Shown: positions 56,523 to 64,000 of the stretch, one piece after another | Position numbering within the stretch: position 1 is the first letter of the stretch | Layout: the number at the start of each line of letters is the position of its first letter | Origin: CAZLQF01 sp964561545 | GTDB lineage: Bacteria; Bacteroidota; Bacteroidia; CAILMK01; CAYYUA01 | Direction of reading: 5' to 3' | NCBI GenBank assembly: GCA_964561545.1 | Contig: CAZLQF010000010.1 | Coordinates: 19,726-83,725, forward strand | DNA length: 64,000 nt | Program-made: the position numbers and the translations under genes | Notes under the pieces: generated by a model | Databases searched by the model: none | What the model was told of the DNA's origin: nothing | What the model saw: the letters and a program-made list of their open reading frames with translations, nothing else

Positions 56523-56994
56523 GCTTGGGCATACCTCCCCTGTTTTTCATTCTATTTTTTACCATTGCCAGGGCCAATCTCCATTTGGCATCAATGAAAC
56601 CCTTAGGCACCATCGGTATTGTCTATACTTTCGTTCGAATGGCCTGCCTAACGACAGGTACCTTATTAAGGGCATCGCTTGGTAAACTTTACCCAAATGT
56701 AAGGAGCTTATTCGGCTTTGGAAACCTTTACCAATCAGGAGTTGCCATATGCTTAACCCTCGCTCTTAAGCAACAATTAAGTGGTTTAGGACCAGCAATC
56801 ATTAACCGGGCTCAAACCTTAGGTGATGAAATTGGGCAAACATATTTACCGCCATTACCATAACCACCTTTTTCTTTGGTTTATTAGGCCCCATGCTTAC
56901 CAAAATTGTTTTAGAAAAAGCCGAAAACAATCAAGGAGTAAAAGAAGCATACCCATTAAGAAGAGCCCACCCCAATAAAAAAATTTGTAGTTGA
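56523..56994 (+). pseudogene. Remnant of a CPA-type cation/proton antiporter
   Basis: The frame from about 56523 encodes an antiporter C-terminal pattern (PPLFFILFFTIARANLHLA, GIVYTFVRMA, LFGFGNLYQSGVAICLTLAL). Near 56840 the similarity jumps to another frame (56842-56994: IFTAITITTFFFGLLGP, then KIVLEKAEN), which is the expected end of such antiporters. Most of the membrane domain upstream is missing. A frameshift plus 5' truncation make it non-functional. Confidence 0.75.
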
Positions 56995-57053
56995 AGATCG
57001 CTGCGTGGAATGGCGGGTACCATTAAGTAAAATTGCTAATCATGCCTTCAACA

Positions 57054-57629
57054 TCAACCCACCCAATTAGCAATGCTATCTTTGGCAAGCTTGATGGCAA
57101 TGGAAAGTAAAATGATACCAAAAACACGCCTTAAAATTTCAATGCCGTTGGTACCTAACTTTTTCTCAAGCCAGCCAGTGGTTTTAAGCACAATAAAAAT
57201 GATGATAAGGTTAATGACAATACCAATCAGCAGGGTATAAATGCTGTATGCCGCTCTCAACGATAAAAGGGTGGTTAAAGAACCGGCACCAGCTATTAAA
57301 GGAAAAGCCACCGGTACAATGCTCGTACTGGTAGAGCTGTATTCTGATTTAAAGAAATCAGCCCCCAAAACCATTTCCAGACCGATGATGAAGATTACGA
57401 TGGCGCCCGCCAAAGAAAAAGAAAGGACATCAATGCCGATCAAGCTTAGGATCCTTTCGCCTAAAAATAAAAAAGAGATCATAAGCAAACCAGCAGTAAT
57501 AGTAGCTTTGCCGGATTGGATGTGACCTACTTTTTTCCTTAAGGAAACAATAACCGGAATGTTGCCCAACATGTCTATAACAGCGAACAGGGTAAGGGTA
57601 ACGGTTAAAATATCACCGATTTGGGGCAT
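57054..57629 (-). CDS. MarC-family membrane protein
   Basis: A UPF0056/MarC protein of 191 residues with six predicted membrane helices. The pattern FAVIDMLGNIPV near the N-terminus and PVAFPLIAGAGSLTTLLSL in the middle are characteristic. The role is unresolved; early links to antibiotic resistance were not upheld. It converges on the antiporter remnant. Confidence 0.9.
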   Translation of the reverse strand: MPQIGDILTVTLTLFAVIDMLGNIPVIVSLRKKVGHIQSGKATITAGLLMISFLFLGERILSLIGIDVLSFSLAGAIVIFIIGLEMVLGADFFKSEYSSTSTSIVPVAFPLIAGAGSLTTLLSLRAAYSIYTLLIGIVINLIIIFIVLKTTGWLEKKLGTNGIEILRRVFGIILLSIAIKLAKDSIANWVG

Positions 57630-57722
57630 TAAAATTTGATTTTGAAGGTATTTGCTATATTAAATTGAAGCTGCAAAAATCGGAAAATCCTGCCATTTTT
57701 TAAGCCATCTTACCCAAGTTTT

Positions 57723-58574
57723 TCACTTAATTTTGGGATTTATAATCAAGACGTCCTGAAAATTGAGGGCTTCACTGCGATCAATATCACCTGCCCACCA
57801 ACCCGGATAAAAGCCTACCATTTCTAAACCGTTCGCTTCTAAAGCTTTTGCTAACCAAGCATATTGATACCCCAAATTGGCAGTTACTACCTTAGGATCA
57901 TGTAGGAAATAGCGTGCGCCATTCAAGGTGCTGTCGTGTTTAAAAAGGGGAATGGCATCCTTTTCAAATAATTGTTCACGGGCTTCGCCAAAGATAAAAA
58001 AGGTGGCAAAACATCGGCCGGAAGGTTTGAGGACTCTTGCAATTTCTGTAAAATAATGCGTGGTTTCAGATGGTAACATGTGTGTAAATACAGAGATAGA
58101 AGCAATAAAATCAAAGCTTTGATCCTGATAAGGGAAGGTTATTGATGCCGCGGTTTGATCCGTAGCCAGGTTGTAAAGGTCATTTTTTAATGGAATGTAT
58201 TGGAAGTTGAAATGAGGGTATCGAGGTGTTATTTTTTTGTGGCACCAGTCAATACCTTCCTGAACAACATCAAAACCCTCATAGCTTCCTTGCTCGCTAA
58301 GCACGCCTGTTAAAGGAATGGCCACCCGGCCTATACCACAACCAATATCCAACACCCTGTGGTCAGGTTGGAGCCCTCCATATTCTTTAAATTGCTCCAC
58401 TAATTTTCTGCCATCCCTTAAAAAATCACCTGAACCGGTAAAAATCTTACCCTTGGGAGGCACCATATGATCCCTATTACCGGTAATGGCATTATACAAG
58501 TCAAAAGGGTAATAATAAATCCGCCTAACCAACCTTCTTAATCCTGGAGATAGCAGGTAGTAAAGTCGCCTCAT
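57723..58574 (-). CDS. Class I SAM-dependent methyltransferase
   Basis: A 283-residue methyltransferase. The AdoMet motif I is RVLDIGCGIGRVAIPL at about 94-109, motif II has GFDVVQEG, and FDFIASISVFTHML is the post-strand motif. The product motif ALNFQDVLIINPK closes the protein. The substrate is unknown. It follows the exostosin-like glycosyltransferase by 33 bases, so modification of a surface glycan is a reasonable guess. Confidence 0.88.
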   Translation of the reverse strand: MRRLYYLLSPGLRRLVRRIYYYPFDLYNAITGNRDHMVPPKGKIFTGSGDFLRDGRKLVEQFKEYGGLQPDHRVLDIGCGIGRVAIPLTGVLSEQGSYEGFDVVQEGIDWCHKKITPRYPHFNFQYIPLKNDLYNLATDQTAASITFPYQDQSFDFIASISVFTHMLPSETTHYFTEIARVLKPSGRCFATFFIFGEAREQLFEKDAIPLFKHDSTLNGARYFLHDPKVVTANLGYQYAWLAKALEANGLEMVGFYPGWWAGDIDRSEALNFQDVLIINPKIK

Positions 58575-58607
58575 GGAAACAATTAAATTAATGGATCATG
58601 ATCCTAT

Positions 58608-59519
58608 TTAAGCTGGCACTACCCTTTGTATTCGGTCGGCCATGTAAGTAGCAATGGCATGTGGGCTGCAAACGTTTTCCCACCATTGAAGGGCCTTTTT
58701 TTGAATTTGCATTGCGTGCTCCGGATTTTGAAACAATGTTTCCAGCAAGCCATCCACCATTGCCCATTCTTCTACTTGATAAATGGGGGCGCCTCTGTAA
58801 TAAAACACATCGGGCAGCGGTTTACTAATGGGAATTGCTCCTGATTGCAGGGCTTCAAAATGACGGAACGTTTCATGGCTTTTGTAACCCTCGGGGCACA
58901 AAGCCACTTGACTATTCTTCATCAAATCCTGATAGGCATTGAAATCCAAACCTTTTCGAAACCCTTCTGTAAATTCAATTCTGGCATTTTGAAACCGCGC
59001 TGAATAATCACCAATTAGGTATGAGCGCTTTTGATAGAATTCGTCCACTTTCAAATGAGGGTCCAATCCATCATCAGCAATCCAACTAAAAAAAGCCTGC
59101 CGGTTGTAATGCAATTGACCACTGAAAAATACCTGATGTTGTCGACCGGAAGTTGTTGGCCTTTGCCCTTCAGCCCTTAAAGGCACGCCAAGGGGTAATG
59201 CAAAAACGTTATCTGTGTGATCAACCGGCAAATAACATTTGAAAATAAGGTCAAATTCGGGCTTTAAAACTTCCGGAATGGCTCCCGTTTCATCCGACAA
59301 ATAAATTAAAACCTGCTTCTCCCCCTTGGGAAGTTCTTCAAGTTGCAAGGGCCAATTGCTGGTACCATTGTTAGAATAAATAATAAATTGGATTTGGTCA
59401 AATTGCTTGCCTAAATTTTGTTGAAGCCCTTCAAGTGCCTGCGTTAAATAATCCTTTTCCAAGAGTTCCTCAAAATGAAGGGCGTTCTGTTGCTGGTAAT
59501 GGACGTTTGGAAATTGCAT
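58608..59519 (-). CDS. Exostosin/GT47-like glycosyltransferase
   Basis: A 303-residue protein. The motif VALCPEGYKSHETFRHFEAL followed by SGAIPI matches the nucleotide-sugar site of exostosin-like transferases. An upstream region with FFSGQLHYNRQAFF fits the same fold. It is shorter than eukaryotic exostosins and has no membrane anchor. Together with the next gene it may modify surface polysaccharide; donor and acceptor are unknown. Confidence 0.75.
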   Translation of the reverse strand: MQFPNVHYQQQNALHFEELLEKDYLTQALEGLQQNLGKQFDQIQFIIYSNNGTSNWPLQLEELPKGEKQVLIYLSDETGAIPEVLKPEFDLIFKCYLPVDHTDNVFALPLGVPLRAEGQRPTTSGRQHQVFFSGQLHYNRQAFFSWIADDGLDPHLKVDEFYQKRSYLIGDYSARFQNARIEFTEGFRKGLDFNAYQDLMKNSQVALCPEGYKSHETFRHFEALQSGAIPISKPLPDVFYYRGAPIYQVEEWAMVDGLLETLFQNPEHAMQIQKKALQWWENVCSPHAIATYMADRIQRVVPA

Positions 59520-59576
59520 CTTTTGCCTAAATTAGATACAAAGGTAACATTCGCACTCAGAATCTTGATATAATTG

Positions 59577-59981
59577 ATGGCTATGGACCTCAAAGCTTTG
59601 TTTAGCTCCAGAAGGATGAAACTAATAATCGGAGTTTTGATCATAACGCCTCTTGGGTTTTATTCAAAGTTTTACGAAGGGCCTTGGGCATTTTGGGTTA
59701 ACAATTCAGTTGGAGGTGTTTTGTACGAAATCTTTTGGTGCCTGTTAGCGGCTGCCATTTTTAAAAATACGAATGCGTGGAAAATTGCTGGTATCGTATT
59801 GTTGGCTACTTGCACGCTTGAAGTACTGCAGCTATCGAATGCGTTTGTTTTGACCTGGATCCGTCAATACTTCATTGGAAGGGTTATCATCGGTACGCAT
59901 TTTATTTGGAGCGATTTTATTTACTACTTGTTAGGATGCCTTTTAGGAGCTTTGCTAATTCGTTTATTAAACAAAAGTTAA
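59577..59981 (+). CDS. DUF2809-family membrane protein
   Basis: About 134 residues with four predicted membrane helices. GVLYEIFWCLLAAAIFKN and WSDFIYYLLGCLLG agree with DUF2809. The ATG at 59577 is preferred to a TTG one codon earlier. Function is unknown. It diverges from the glycosyltransferase gene and converges on the trmH-type gene. Confidence 0.8.
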   Translation: MAMDLKALFSSRRMKLIIGVLIITPLGFYSKFYEGPWAFWVNNSVGGVLYEIFWCLLAAAIFKNTNAWKIAGIVLLATCTLEVLQLSNAFVLTWIRQYFIGRVIIGTHFIWSDFIYYLLGCLLGALLIRLLNKS

Positions 59982-59998
59982 GGCTTGATAACCAAAAC

Positions 59999-60532
59999 TT
60001 AAGGCTTGATAAAAGCCTCCACATACTTCCATATTGCAATGCCGGAAGAAACGGAAATGTTCAGGGAATGCTTGGTACCATATTGGGGTATTTCTAATGC
60101 CATGTCAAGGTCTTGCATGATTTCATCACTAATTCCATCGACCTCATTGCCAAAAAGCAGTGCGTATTTTTGGTCAGTTTCGATGGTAACCTTGGTAACA
60201 TCCGCGCTCTCATCCGTTTGCTCTACACCAATGATTTGGTAACCCGATGCTTTTAATTGCTGAATGCACGCCTTAATGCTTTTGCTGTATTCCCATTGCA
60301 CGCTTTCAGTGGCACCAATGGCTGTTTTCTGGATTTCCCTATGGGGTGGCTTGGCGGTGATGCCACACAAATAAAGCTTCTCGATCAAAAAAGCATCACA
60401 GGTCCTGAAGACAGAACCAACATTGTGCATGCTGCGAATGTTGTCCAATACTACCACAAGGGGTAGCTTCTGCTTTTGATGATAATCTTCGTAGGAATCG
60501 CGGTTGAGCTCGTCTAAAGATAGTTTGCGCAT
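59999..60532 (-). CDS. TrmH/SpoU-family RNA 2'-O-methyltransferase
   Basis: A SPOUT methyltransferase with the three family motifs: NIRSMHNVGSVFRTCDAF, ALLFGNEVDGIS and IPQYGTKHSLNISVSSGIA. I choose the ATG at 60530-60532 (177 residues); a start 14 codons upstream adds sequence not typical of the family. The target rRNA or tRNA position cannot be told. Confidence 0.9.
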   Translation of the reverse strand: MRKLSLDELNRDSYEDYHQKQKLPLVVVLDNIRSMHNVGSVFRTCDAFLIEKLYLCGITAKPPHREIQKTAIGATESVQWEYSKSIKACIQQLKASGYQIIGVEQTDESADVTKVTIETDQKYALLFGNEVDGISDEIMQDLDMALEIPQYGTKHSLNISVSSGIAIWKYVEAFIKP

Positions 60533-60769
60533 GGAATTATGGCTCTTAATTACCTGCAAAAGTAGTGAATTCAAAATCCCAATTTCAACCTAATTAAAGC
60601 ATAAGCTGAACATTAACATGTTTAATTTGCCTACCATTCCTACCAAAAAGAACCTAAATTAAAAGGCTTATGATGCTTTCTTTGAGCATTGAAATAAGGG
60701 CTTATTAAGATGTTCCAACTTATCCACACCATGAAGAAAATCCGGTTAGGATTGCTGATTGCTTTCTAC

Positions 60770-60777
60770 TAACTTTG
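60770..60777 (+). promoter_or_regulatory. Bacteroidota -7 element before mutS
   Basis: TAACTTTG matches TAnnTTTG and lies 33 bases before the GTG start of mutS. A TTG lies 15 bases upstream of it, slightly closer than usual. Confidence 0.45.
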
Positions 60778-60810
60778 GAAGACTGGAAATCGAGGTAAAA
60801 AACTGAATCC

Positions 60811-63435
60811 GTGGCCAAAAAGAAGATGAGCGAAACACCGCTGATGAAGCAGTATTACAAGGTGAAGGCTGAGCACCCGGATGCCATCTTGTTGTTCCGC
60901 GTTGGAGATTTCTATGAAACCTTTGGCGAGGATGCGGTTAAAGCTGCTAATATCCTGGGCATTACCCTCACCAAAAGGGCCAATGGTTCAGCTTCCGAGA
61001 TCGATTTATCAGGTTTCCCTTATCATGCCCTTGAAACTTACCTTCCCAAATTGGTGCAGGCTGGCGAACGAGTAGCGGTTTGTGACCAACTGGAAGATCC
61101 CCAGGAAGCTAAAAATGTCGTAAAGCGAGGCATCACCGAAGTAGCGACACCCGGCACATCCCTATCTGATAAAATCCTTCAGCATCGGGAGAATAACTTC
61201 CTGGCTGCTGTTAATATGGGCCAAGAAGAGACGGGCATTGCCTTATTGGACCTTTCTACTGGAGAGTTCTTTACCACGCAGGGAAGCAATGCTTTCATCG
61301 AGAACATCATCAAAAGCTTGAACCCAGCTGAAATCCTCCATTCCAAATCTCAACAAGAGCCATTCCATAAGAACTTTGGAGATAAATATTATACCTTCCT
61401 TTTGGAAGATTGGCTCTTCAATTTTGACTTTGGCTACGATAAACTGCTGAACCATTTCCAAACTAAAAACCTTAAAGGTTTTGGCATTGAAAGCATGAAA
61501 TCAGGTATTCCCGCAGCAGGGGTTATCCTCTACTACCTGGAGGAAAACAAACACCAACAACTTAGTCATATCAACCGCATCAACCGGCTTGAAAAAGAAA
61601 ATTATGTATGGCTCGATAAATTCAGCATCCGCAACCTCGAACTACTCCATGCCCCTCAGGAAGATGGGGTTCCCTTAGTCAACATCCTTGACAAAACCAT
61701 AACGCCCATGGGCGGTCGGTTGTTACGTAAATGGCTGGTCATGCCCTTGAAAGACCTCAGGGCCATTCATGAAAGACAGGCGATTGTTGAATTTTACAAG
61801 GATAACATAGATCAACGGGAAGCAATACAGCAGACGCTTTCACAGATCGGTGATTTGGAGCGTTTGATCTCAAAAGCGGCCATGAAACGGATCAATCCAA
61901 GGGAAGTGAACCAAGTCAAGCACGCCCTTGACTGCACCGCCAAAATCAAAGAGCATTGCGAAGCATCGGGGAATAACCATTTAAAGAAGATGGCCGAAAA
62001 GTTAAATCCATGCGCTACCATCCGGGATAAAATTGAACAAGAGATCAAGGAAGACCCGCCCGTTAATGTTAGCAAAGGCAACGTCATTCAGGATGGGGTT
62101 TCCCATGAATTGGATGAAAGCCGTAAAATGGCTTATTCCGGGAAAGATTATTTGCTCGAATTACAACAGCGCGAAATGGAAAAAACCGGCATTTCTTCCC
62201 TTAAAGTAGCCTACAACAGTGTTTTTGGCTATTACCTGGAGGTCAGGAACACGCATAAGGACAAAGTGCCTGCGGATTGGGTACGTAAGCAAACGCTGGT
62301 CAATGCAGAGCGGTACATCACAGAAGAACTCAAAGAATATGAAGAAAAGATTCTGAACGCTGAGGAAAAAATTCTGGAACTTGAAAACAACCTTTACCAA
62401 GACCTCTTATACGAGCTAACCAACTTTGTAGACCCCATCCAGCAGGATGCAGCTACGCTATCATTCCTGGATGTTTTGAATGCTTTTGCTCAACTCGCTG
62501 AAGCAAACAATTACGTCAAACCTGAAGTCAATGAGGATTATACCATTGACATGAAGCAGGTCCGCCATCCGGTAATTGAGCAAACGCTTCCTGAAGATGA
62601 GGAATACGTGCCCAACGATGTTTACCTTGACAATGAAACCCAGCAAGTGGTGATTTTAACAGGCCCCAACATGTCGGGGAAATCGGCCATTTTAAGACAG
62701 ACAGCCATAGGAGTGCTTTTAGCGCAAATGGGAAGTTTTGTCCCTGCCAAGGAAGCTAAAATTGGCTTAGTGGATAAAATTTTTACCCGCGTAGGAGCCT
62801 CCGATAATCTTTCAACCGGTGAATCCACTTTCATGGTGGAAATGACGGAATCAGCCAGCATTCTGAACAACATCTCGGATCGTAGTTTGGTATTACTGGA
62901 TGAAATCGGTCGGGGTACTTCTACTTATGATGGGGTATCCTTAGCCTGGGCCATTACAGAATTCCTGCACAATCATCCCTCCATGCCCAAAACATTGTTT
63001 GCAACGCATTACCATGAGCTGAACGAGATGTCAAAAAACCTCAAGCGCGTTCGTGATTACCATGTATCCGTGAAGGAATATCAGGGCAAGGTAATATTTC
63101 TAAGAAAAATGCAACCTGGTAGCAGCGAACACAGCTTTGGCATTCATGTAGCCCAAATGGCAGGAATGCCCGATAAAGTGGTTAAAAGGGCCCAAAAGAT
63201 CCTTGATGAACTTGAAAGCCAACGCGGAAAGATTGACAGGAAAAAGCAAGATCAAGGCAAAACCAAGGTCAATCCTGCTCCGGAGATGCAAATGAAGCTT
63301 TTTGAGATGGATGATCCTACCCTCACCAAGATCAAGGAAGAACTTGAAAAGATCGACATCAACAGCATCACCCCAGTTGAAGCCATGATGAAACTGAACG
63401 ACCTCAAATCAAAAATGAAGAAAAAATCTAATTGA
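60811..63435 (+). CDS. mutS: DNA mismatch repair protein MutS
   Basis: MutS recognises mismatches and starts repair with MutL. The mismatch-reading FYETFGEDA is near residue 32, the clamp domain is at about 420-550, and the ATPase has Walker A GPNMSGKSA, DNLSTGESTFMVEM, Walker B LLDEIGRGTSTYDG and ATHYHEL. The 874-residue length is typical. A GTG start at 60811 gives the N-terminus MAKKKMSETPLMKQYY, which fits relatives better than the ATG six codons later. Confidence 0.97.
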   Translation: MAKKKMSETPLMKQYYKVKAEHPDAILLFRVGDFYETFGEDAVKAANILGITLTKRANGSASEIDLSGFPYHALETYLPKLVQAGERVAVCDQLEDPQEAKNVVKRGITEVATPGTSLSDKILQHRENNFLAAVNMGQEETGIALLDLSTGEFFTTQGSNAFIENIIKSLNPAEILHSKSQQEPFHKNFGDKYYTFLLEDWLFNFDFGYDKLLNHFQTKNLKGFGIESMKSGIPAAGVILYYLEENKHQQLSHINRINRLEKENYVWLDKFSIRNLELLHAPQEDGVPLVNILDKTITPMGGRLLRKWLVMPLKDLRAIHERQAIVEFYKDNIDQREAIQQTLSQIGDLERLISKAAMKRINPREVNQVKHALDCTAKIKEHCEASGNNHLKKMAEKLNPCATIRDKIEQEIKEDPPVNVSKGNVIQDGVSHELDESRKMAYSGKDYLLELQQREMEKTGISSLKVAYNSVFGYYLEVRNTHKDKVPADWVRKQTLVNAERYITEELKEYEEKILNAEEKILELENNLYQDLLYELTNFVDPIQQDAATLSFLDVLNAFAQLAEANNYVKPEVNEDYTIDMKQVRHPVIEQTLPEDEEYVPNDVYLDNETQQVVILTGPNMSGKSAILRQTAIGVLLAQMGSFVPAKEAKIGLVDKIFTRVGASDNLSTGESTFMVEMTESASILNNISDRSLVLLDEIGRGTSTYDGVSLAWAITEFLHNHPSMPKTLFATHYHELNEMSKNLKRVRDYHVSVKEYQGKVIFLRKMQPGSSEHSFGIHVAQMAGMPDKVVKRAQKILDELESQRGKIDRKKQDQGKTKVNPAPEMQMKLFEMDDPTLTKIKEELEKIDINSITPVEAMMKLNDLKSKMKKKSN

Positions 63436-63437
63436 TA

Positions 63438-63468
63438 TTGGTGCAAAAATTGAAATATAATATATTTG
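63438..63468 (+). promoter_or_regulatory. Promoter of tRNA-Gly
   Basis: TTG at 63438-63440 and TATATTTG at 63461-63468 are separated by 20 bases, an exact fit to the Bacteroidota consensus. The tRNA begins 18 bases later. Confidence 0.65.
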
Positions 63469-63485
63469 CATTCGCTCATTAAGCA

Positions 63486-63557
63486 GCGGGAATAGCTCAG
63501 CGGTAGAGCACAACCTTGCCAAGGTTGGGGTCGCGGGTTCGAATCCCGTTTCCCGCT
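63486..63557 (+). tRNA. tRNA-Gly (GCC)
   Basis: A 72-base tRNA. The acceptor stem GCGGGAA pairs with TTCCCGC, the anticodon loop CTTGCCA carries GCC, and the T arm is CGGG-TTCGAAT-CCCG. CCA is not encoded. A terminator follows after four bases. Confidence 0.97.
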
Positions 63558-63561
63558 CACG

Positions 63562-63590
63562 ATCCTCCCTTCTAACGGGAGGATTTTTAT
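63562..63590 (+). terminator. Intrinsic terminator of tRNA-Gly
   Basis: An 8-bp stem ATCCTCCC/GGGAGGAT (63562-63569 with 63577-63584), seven-base loop, followed by TTTTATTT. Confidence 0.85.
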
Positions 63591-63667
63591 TTATAGGTTC
63601 TTTTATAACTGCTTGCAATTCGCTGATTAGCACAGCTACAACCTACCACCCTAAGGAATACCCATTT

Positions 63668-63755
63668 GCCCGGGTGGCGGAATTGGTAGACGCGCAGGAC
63701 TTAAAATCCTGTGGCCAGTCACCTGGCCGTGCGGGTTCGAGTCCCGCCCCGGGCA
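63668..63755 (+). tRNA. tRNA-Leu (TAA)
   Basis: An 88-base class II tRNA. The acceptor stem GCCCGGG pairs with CCCGGGC, the anticodon loop CTTAAAA carries TAA, there is a long variable arm, and the T arm is GCGGG-TTCGAGT-CCCGC. CCA is not encoded. Confidence 0.97.
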
Positions 63756-63872
63756 CTTGGTTCATTTGGCAATTGTCAATTAGTATTGAACAATACAGGA
63801 CAACATCCTTATCTTACCACCAATAAGCTAAGCCCTTCCAGCTGCATATTTACAGCAGGTAAAAAGATAGAT

Positions 63873-64000
63873 TCACCAACCTACATAATCGGGTGGCTCC
63901 AATCCTTTCAAATTCAGGTAAACAATTAGTTGGCCACGATGGTGAGTAACGTGGTCCTGTATCAGGTTGAGAACCTGAAGCTTGGTTTTACGGCCCTTGA
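63873..64000 (-). CDS. DinB-family protein, 5' part outside the window
   Basis: The last 41 codons of a minus-strand gene, ending with TGA at 63873-63875. The visible sequence contains LIQDHVTHHRGQLIVYL and then KGLEPPDYVGW, the usual end of DinB/YfiT-type four-helix proteins. The histidines before RGQ are the expected metal ligands. Family members include thiol transferases and damage-inducible proteins; the exact role is unknown. Confidence 0.75.
   Translation of the reverse strand, partial: KGRKTKLQVLNLIQDHVTHHRGQLIVYLNLKGLEPPDYVGW

Overview
The window is a stretch of Bacteroidota chromosome, most likely from a Cytophagales-type marine or environmental bacterium. The evidence is a PorX-type PglZ response regulator, several exported proteins with type IX secretion (T9SS) type-A C-terminal domains, an ExbB-ExbD-ExbD energiser cluster, few Shine-Dalgarno sequences, and repeated matches to the Bacteroidota promoter element TAnnTTTG. 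Species-level placement is not possible from sequence reading alone. There is no sign of a prophage, a complete insertion sequence, a CRISPR array or an rRNA operon. Four tRNA genes are present: Ser-GGA, Val-TAC, Gly-GCC and Leu-TAA.

Layout. 0-5.3 kb: a truncated lpxD and an HD phosphohydrolase diverge from porX-tsaE-ald. 5.4-12 kb: a giant soluble kinase with ten PAS domains, then an APH/choline-kinase-fold protein with an altered catalytic motif, preceded by a stretch of about 640 bases that holds at best one small ORF. 12.2-17 kb: rmuC, tatD, tRNA-Ser and the exbB / small membrane protein / exbD / exbD operon. 17-22.5 kb: a hydrolase, two lipoproteins, gpmI, a DUF4783-like protein and nadC. 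22.6-33 kb: an envelope and secretion block with a CTD-like secreted protein, an O-antigen-ligase/TPR protein, an Asp-box T9SS protein, tryptophan dioxygenase, birA, a choice-of-anchor protein, comF and a beta-helix lipoprotein. 33-38 kb: heptose kinase and an aminotransferase, then a polyamine operon in which AdoMet decarboxylase is fused to spermidine synthase and followed by an agmatinase-family gene. 38-46 kb: a conserved small protein, an exported WD40 protein, yicC-gmk-nadD, a membrane histidine kinase and an AsmA-family protein. 46.3-50.4 kb: tRNA-Val, a hairpin-rich intergenic stretch and pyruvate carboxylase. 50.7-59.5 kb: a more accessory region with an S41 peptidase lipoprotein, an outer-membrane-like protein, UPF0182, a degenerate metalloprotease-like protein, an antiporter pseudogene, marC, a methyltransferase and an exostosin-like glycosyltransferase. 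59.5-64 kb: DUF2809, a TrmH-type RNA methyltransferase, mutS, tRNA-Gly, tRNA-Leu and the 3' end of a DinB-family gene.

How the genes work together. PorX controls the secretion system that would export the CTD-bearing proteins. LpxD, heptose kinase, the O-antigen ligase and the glycosyltransferase build the lipopolysaccharide to which T9SS cargo is anchored in characterised relatives. ExbB/ExbD power outer-membrane transport. Agmatinase would supply putrescine to the fused enzyme, which makes spermidine. BirA probably biotinylates the pyruvate carboxylase encoded 17 kb away.

No clearly new multi-gene system was found. The leads most worth checking are the structured non-coding stretch at 46.56-46.84 kb, the SpeD-SpeE fusion, the ligase/CTD-protein gene pair, the HGD-to-HGE phosphotransferase with its coupled small upstream ORF, and the protein whose HExxH-like site is degenerate.
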